From Lumbricus rubellus (lineage: Eukaryota; Annelida; Clitellata; Crassiclitellata; Lumbricidae), in assembly GCA_945859605.1 (NCBI GenBank), contig OX243817.1:30845407-30909406 (forward strand): a stretch of DNA of 64,000 bases, given 5' to 3'. The position numbers and the translations under genes were made by a program. The notes beneath the pieces were generated by a model that saw nothing but the letters and a program-made list of their open reading frames with translations, did no database searches and was not told where the DNA came from. Below are positions 58,499-64,000 of this stretch, piece by piece (position 1 is the stretch's first letter; the number at the start of each line of letters is the position of its first letter).

Positions 58499-60911
58499 AT
58501 GTGGAAACTGGTCCTTGGAACAGCGGCATTTACTATACCCGTCAGCGTCACAGTATTCGACGTGTGCGGTTATGTTGCTAAAGTTGAAGGCTCGTCAATG
58601 CAGGTCTCTACATTTGTCTGGTTATACTCGTACAAATTTATCGTAGTTAATATTATTTCTGTATAAAATTTACCAATCTACTGGTTGGAGCCTGATTTAT
58701 TAACATTATTATTTGTTATGTTTAGGCATACAAAACTTGTGTAATAGTATAAAGTTTGAAATTAAATGTACATGCCTTTGTAAAGCGACTGTATGGCCAC
58801 AACCCTGCTTGGCCACCACTATCCATTTGTCATTTAAAGTCCCAATCTATGGATCATATTAACCCAATTTTCAAATCTGTTAAGCGGCTATTGGTATGGT
58901 AGAGGGAACCCTGTCCCACAGTGGCACATGATTGATCATGTTTTGCGTGATTGTCGCTATTAGCTGAACAGTTCTCGCAACAGAAACTGGTATGTCTGTA
59001 ACATATGTTGTAAAGATTTCTGTTGTCTTTACTTGTAGCCAGCATTGAATCCACCTGAATGGAAGATGTCTGATTACGTGTACCTGAACCGATGGAGTAC
59101 AAGGCATTACAACTTTCGCAGAGGAGAAATCGTTTGTCTTGTGTAAGCTGCCATCTTGAAATAGTTGCTCTAAAAATAATTAGTAATTAATTCATGAATA
59201 TTAGCATTTATATGTCTGTGGATGTTTGTACAGCAGCCACAGACTGTAATTGTGCAACTTGTGTGCAGACCTTGAGAAAATAACTGAAGAAGAAAGGTAG
59301 TGAAAGATGCTTTGTACACCTTATCTTCTTGCACAATGATCACACATAACAGTACTTAACCTTGACATGACACAGTTGACGTATGCTGTATTTCAGTTGC
59401 TATATTATTTTAGTAACTATTGGAATGAAATTAAGCTACCTAATCTGTGTACGATCTTATTATGCATCATAAAACTTAAGCTGAGTTTATTTTAAAATTC
59501 ATTTCATTTATATGCAACTTCATTATTGCCAATATGCAATACATCAAATTATTATCATTGTGCTGTCATGTTGGCACTATCATCTACTGATAAGCAATTT
59601 GAGTTCTTAAGCAGAACTTTGTATGTGAAGAACTCTGGTGTCTTTATGAAGTGAACATCTTTGGAAAGACCTGTACCCTGTATTCTGTCACCCTGTTACC
59701 AAGTTCAAAGAGAACTACAAGGAAAACTGTTCTGGATTAAAGTTATTTTGGTTTGAAATGAATTACTGATGCAATACAATTGTTATTGGGTTGTTATTGT
59801 TGCTTCTAAGGTGTCCAAGCAACCCTGGCCAGAAGATCATTAAACGAATTATTGGACTTGAAGGAGACACTATCAAGTAAGCTTTTGCCTAAGACTGCAT
59901 GCATTCCCTAGAACATTCAGCCTCCAGGTTGATTAAAAGAATTAGTAGAATTGGGGGGTGTGGTGTATTGGATAACACACTGGCATGGAGATCAGCAGAG
60001 CTGAGTTAGATTCCCGAATATTAGCATATATAGTCAGGATAGACGTGCTTTGTAGGCTGCTATTGGCACCGTGTATTGCAGGTTGTCTGTTGTGTTAGTA
60101 GTTAAGAGGTTACTTAAGGCAACTGCATAACAAGCTGAATCTGTTGCTTTTGTAGAACAATGGGATACAGGAATCATTTCGTTACTGTACCGACTGGTCA
60201 CGCTTGGGTCGAAGGGGATCACCACGGTCTCAGCATGGACAGCAATATCTTTGGACCGGTGAGCTGTTCAAGATTTCTACACATTTAGTAAATTATAAAT
60301 AAGTTAGGGACTGTTGTTTTTTACTTATTGCTCAGTAATAATGTGTTGCTTACATTGACGTGCGTGACTTGGTTTTTAAATTGGTTCCATTTCTGAAGTG
60401 CTCATCTCCATTCAAATGTTAAGTTTTAAATATTGGCATATATGAAACCTTGGCCATTATGATAATGTGCTGTGGAAGTCGTTAGATTAGTTAGATGAGG
60501 GAATACTGATTTTGAACTTTGAACAATTTCATCTATAGGTGTGCACTGGAAACTTGCCAAACCAGGTTAATAGAGGTTAGTAATGTTTTGATTTGGTTTT
60601 AATTGTAGTTTTAGATTATTATCATAAATCAGTAACTGTTGTAGTTGGTGTCATTTATTTTACAGGTAGCACTAGGTCTGATAAGTGCCAAAGCCTCTCA
60701 CATTGTCTGGCCGCCGAGGCGATGGCAACGGCTTCTGCCAACCGATGTTGACAATCGACTTTCACGCAAACATTCGAGTCATTTGCGAAGTCTTAACAAC
60801 TTTGCTGCAGCAGCGGCGCTTGACAATGACGACAACGAATTTGAGCGTTTAAACGATAGTTCCGAAGTAGATTTACCGAAATCAAAGGACGTCTTAAGCA
60901 TCGATGGCTAA
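58499..60911 (+). CDS. IMMP2L: Mitochondrial inner membrane protease subunit 2
   Basis: Five coding exons join in phase: 58499-58603 (exon begins 58443), 59039-59142, 59811-59876, 60156-60258 and 60666-60911. They give 207 residues. It is a type I signal peptidase-like serine protease of the inner membrane that trims intermembrane-space sorting signals. An N-terminal hydrophobic segment (about 3-25) precedes the catalytic Ser33 (VEGSSMQP) and general base Lys81 ([12 protein letters not shown]); the box WVEGDHHG and the C-terminal SHIVWPP are conserved. ATG at 58499 gives an N-terminus slightly shorter than in mammals. The C-terminus continues about 40 residues past the usual end with an Asp/Ser-rich acidic tail. 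AATAAA occurs at 61373-61378. The family identity is certain. Confidence 0.96.
59953..60020 (+). repeat. tRNA-like SINE head in an IMMP2L intron
   Basis: GGTGTGGTGTATTGGATAAC resembles an A-box region and GAGTTAGATTCCCG a degenerate B box. No body or tail was identified. Confidence 0.35.
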
Positions 60912-62060
60912 TAATAATAATACTATGCAAGATTTAGAACAGTTAGGTGTTCACTGATTAAGTGATCATGCAAATGGTGTTCACTAGTTAAATGAATGGA
61001 TTATTTGCTTCCAGCTATTCGCTTATTCATACGACACCAGTCAATGGCAATACAAATGATTTAATGTAGATTGATTAATTATGCAACCAACACCAATTAT
61101 TATTGGTGATATAAATAAATTTGACTTTGATAGCTAATTTTTATTGGTTCACGACTATACGTAGGTCAGTTACTTTCAGGATGACGTGTAGCACATATTG
61201 GAATGTCTATTGTCAAGTCTAATCAAGGTTATCGTAGTAATTTTGAGTCTGTACATAGGCCTATTATAGAGTTCTATTTTCTTTTAGAAGTTTTTCGTTT
61301 TGAACATTTTGTAAACTTGAATGTGTGTTCGTGTTAAACTACAGGCACCAAAGAAGAACAGTGATCTTGAGAAATAAAATTTCATATTATAAAATTAGCC
61401 AACTCTTATCAGAACAGATGCTTTATACATGTAGCTAGAATATACAAGGTGTTAAGAGTGCAGTGTGTTTTAGATACATAGCAGTATCAATTTCGGTACA
61501 TGCAATAAGACAACACTGTTTTATTTGGTCGTTTGAAGATAAAGTTAGATAATATTCCTGGACTTTACATCTTTATCAACGACATACGAGCATGTAGTTC
61601 AGAGGTTAACCCTTTAATGCCATACCGTTAACTACCATCTCAGCATTAACCTTTACCGCTCAGATTAATAATTAATTGGCCCAAATTTGGCCGGTGAGAG
61701 CGGACTCGTGAGTGGTAAAGGTTAGAGGGTTAAGGTAATGTCATTGTGTACATGTCTTTACAGATATTTGTCAGTAGTGACAATGTTTAATTAAATGATG
61801 ACTGGTTTCCAATGACAAACATTTGTAACTATTTCATCTCCATTTTTCCAGAATACCATCCATCCACATCCCATTTGTAGGATGCTAGTATTTTTTAGAA
61901 ATACCACGTGCAAAATTTGTACAAGGTTCACAAGAACGTAACACAATGTACATCATTTAGAATTCAAAGAACCACAAGTGAAGATCTCCAGAAAGTCCAT
62001 AAATTCCGCAATGTACAAATTAGAAGAGTCTAGTAATTAATTCAATTCCTGCGAGTTTGT
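60912..62060. other. Convergent IMMP2L-IFT122 intergenic region
   Basis: 3' untranslated and flanking sequence of both genes. It has an AATAAA at 61373 for the plus strand and one TTAA-bounded MITE. TAGGCCTA words are rare here compared with the left half of the window. Confidence 0.5.
61606..61733. mobile_element. TTAA-bounded MITE (piggyBac-like)
   Basis: It begins TTAACCCTTTAATGCC and ends GTTAGAGGGTTAA, bounded by TTAA. An inner pair TTAACCTTTACCGCTCA and TGAGTGGTAAAGGTTA is also inverted, suggesting one element nested in another or a double terminal repeat. Confidence 0.75.
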
Positions 62061-63889
62061 CTAATCGTCGAGTGACTTGCGACAGTATGGACATCTGTTC
62101 TGTTGCAGAGCAAGCAGCTCATAGTCATCCTTATGAAACATCTGCCAACAAAAACAGAACTTTGTTCGATAAACAAGACTTTAAAAATTGGCAACAGTAA
62201 AGAAAGATATAACAACATTGCTTGAGAAAATTTTAATCTTTGGTAAGCTAATGAAAGCACTTTGTAACATGCTTCTAAAGTTGAGATTTGCTCATAAAAT
62301 GTGAATAGGCTTCAGCACAGACATAAGACGATGGTAATGCATAAACACTAAATTTAAACAGTGAAAAAAGTAAGCGTATGTCAAGGTGTTCATGTTATGA
62401 AATGTCATTTATAGTTTATATCTATGTCTAAAAGTGATTACAACTGCAAATTTCATGATAAAATGATTTCTTTCTGACTGCATAGCAAATTAAATGATTA
62501 TTTTAGCATTCAAAAAAGGCTTAAAACAATCCCATGTTTCCACAGTTTCATTTCGACTAGTTAACTCCTGGCGAATGCAGATAATTAACTCCAGTGTCTG
62601 CCATGTCTACCCAATAACAGACTTTAAGGTTTAAACCTAATTAATCTCTAATACATACATATATCACGTGTTAATATACCGCATTGTAAATATTGCAAGT
62701 TACGTCATCTTTTAATCTTGGATGCATCGAAAGTTAGACTAAATTTATTAGTACAAAATGAGTTTGTTGCTTGCCTTGTTGCATGAGTTGCATTTGGTGA
62801 GAGGAACGTCAGCCATGACGACCTTGAAGTATTGATTGCGAAGTGGCTTTGGCCACTGACAAATGATGACTTCTGTTCGAGACAAAGACCTCAGCACGTT
62901 TCTGTTTGCTATGACCGGCTGAAAGTTGGTGCTGCCTTGCTGTTGTTAAAACAGATAAAAAATTTCAAAATCAATCAACTTTCATTTGCTAGAACTTAAA
63001 TTTAAATAGTTCTTTTAATCTTATCATTGTTTTAATTGTAACCTATATGCAACGTTGAATGGTAGATTATATGGAAACTTGTATAGATCTGCTTTAATGT
63101 GTAAGGCTTTGTGGAAGGGTAATCATGGTATGATCTCTGTTGTGAACCAACTCTATCCCATGGTAACATCTAGTGTCGTTTTTTACAATCATTCCCTAAT
63201 ACATTATAACAACCATTGCAAATGTATAATGTCTTTTGTAATCGCCACCGTCAAGTATTTCAAGATGTGGGACAGACTGTTTTGAAGCTAATTGTCTTTC
63301 CTCTTAGGCAGATGATAAAATTGACATAACAGGATATGAAGCAAGTAAACCACAGACTCAGAGATCATATTAATGTTGCTATTTACTACCATAAGGTTCT
63401 CGATTTGAGTTTTCATCTTTTATGATGTAAAAATCATATGCACATTTGCACAGTCTTAAACTTGGCAATAAACTGTGGCTGCTAAAGTTAACTAAATTGT
63501 CATATGAAACCAAAATGAAGATTTGATGAATAATTTGATAAAATAGTACTAGATAAATCCCACTCCATAATAAGTTGCATTTTATCCTCCATATTTAAAC
63601 AAATGACACATGAATTTTACTCTTTGGCTCACAAGTACCGGTAGTGTAACCAGGTACCATTCAGAGTGAATACTCTGACAGCTATAGTGCCACTTTTGAT
63701 TCACTGAGTACTTACTACAACATGCAGGAAGTGTTTCTCGTTATCTATTTTGTACTTTAAAGATAACTCCCACAACTTTAGTCAGAACACTGCAAGATAA
63801 TGTTGACTGGCATACCTCAAAACTCATGAATTTTGGGTTGAATGGGTCATCTGCGTTATCATCCATCATGTCGTAATCATCCATTTGCA
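62061..63889 (-). CDS. IFT122: Intraflagellar transport protein 122, C-terminal exons (partial)
   Basis: Three exons on the minus strand: 63816-63889, 62775-62939 and 62061-62141, ending at a TAG (62061-62063). The 106 or so residues match the IFT122 C-terminus: [12 protein letters not shown], then [17 protein letters not shown], then a zinc-binding end with CNSC and CPYC around [17 protein letters not shown]122 is a WD-repeat and TPR subunit of the IFT-A complex, which drives retrograde ciliary transport and delivers membrane cargo into cilia. The WD repeats and most TPRs lie beyond the right edge. The middle exon ends AACAAG followed by GCAAGC, so the last intron is GC-AG rather than GT-AG. 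Confidence 0.92.
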
Positions 63890-64000
63890 CTAAACAAAAT
63901 TTATAACAGAATTGATGTTAAGTTATAATGAATAATACACATATTAACACGTAGCCATGAATGATTTTAAATTCAGCTTAGATAAATATACATGAACATC

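Overview
The window is animal nuclear DNA. It has spliced genes with GT-AG introns, long repeat-rich intergenic DNA, tRNA-derived SINEs, non-LTR and LTR retrotransposon remains, many non-autonomous DNA transposons, and a 200-base assembly gap (1495-1694). The gene set (CARD protein, Ig-type receptor, TRAF adaptor, tektin-like protein, IFT122) and the repeats fit a marine invertebrate deuterostome. An echinoderm is my best guess, but nothing here proves the phylum.

From left to right: the last exon of a CARD protein (minus, 41-315). A repeat-rich spacer follows. A small two-Ig-domain membrane receptor (plus, 7615-12177) can be assembled completely from six phase-consistent coding exons. About 20 kb (12178-32260) without a recognisable gene is packed with nested transposons. 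A complete TRAF-family adaptor (plus, 32268-40872) has eight coding exons and 569 residues. A young, internally deleted Ty3/gypsy-type LTR retrotransposon (minus, 41899-46853) lies downstream of it. A gene-free AT-rich stretch leads to a tektin-like gene orthologous to CCDC105/TEKTL1 (minus, 51018-56162, 431 residues). IMMP2L follows (plus, 58499-60911, 207 residues, five exons). The last three exons of IFT122 (minus, 62061-63889) close the window. TEKTL1 and IMMP2L are divergent; IMMP2L and IFT122 converge.

Functionally, CARD, Ig receptor and TRAF suggest an innate-immunity neighbourhood on the left. TEKTL1 and IFT122 are ciliary or flagellar, and IMMP2L is mitochondrial. No common pathway is evident.

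Two observations are not explained by ordinary annotation. First, the words TAGGCCTA and TAGGCTA/TAGCCTA are hugely over-represented. Where two copies of a repeat can be compared, they behave as 6-bp or 5-bp insertions at TA with TA duplicated, which looks like transposon excision footprints. Second, at least seven hAT-like families with different terminal inverted repeats, most with 8-bp target-site duplications readable by eye, carry the same internal hairpin-forming core (GATGAC, A-rich loop, GTCATC).
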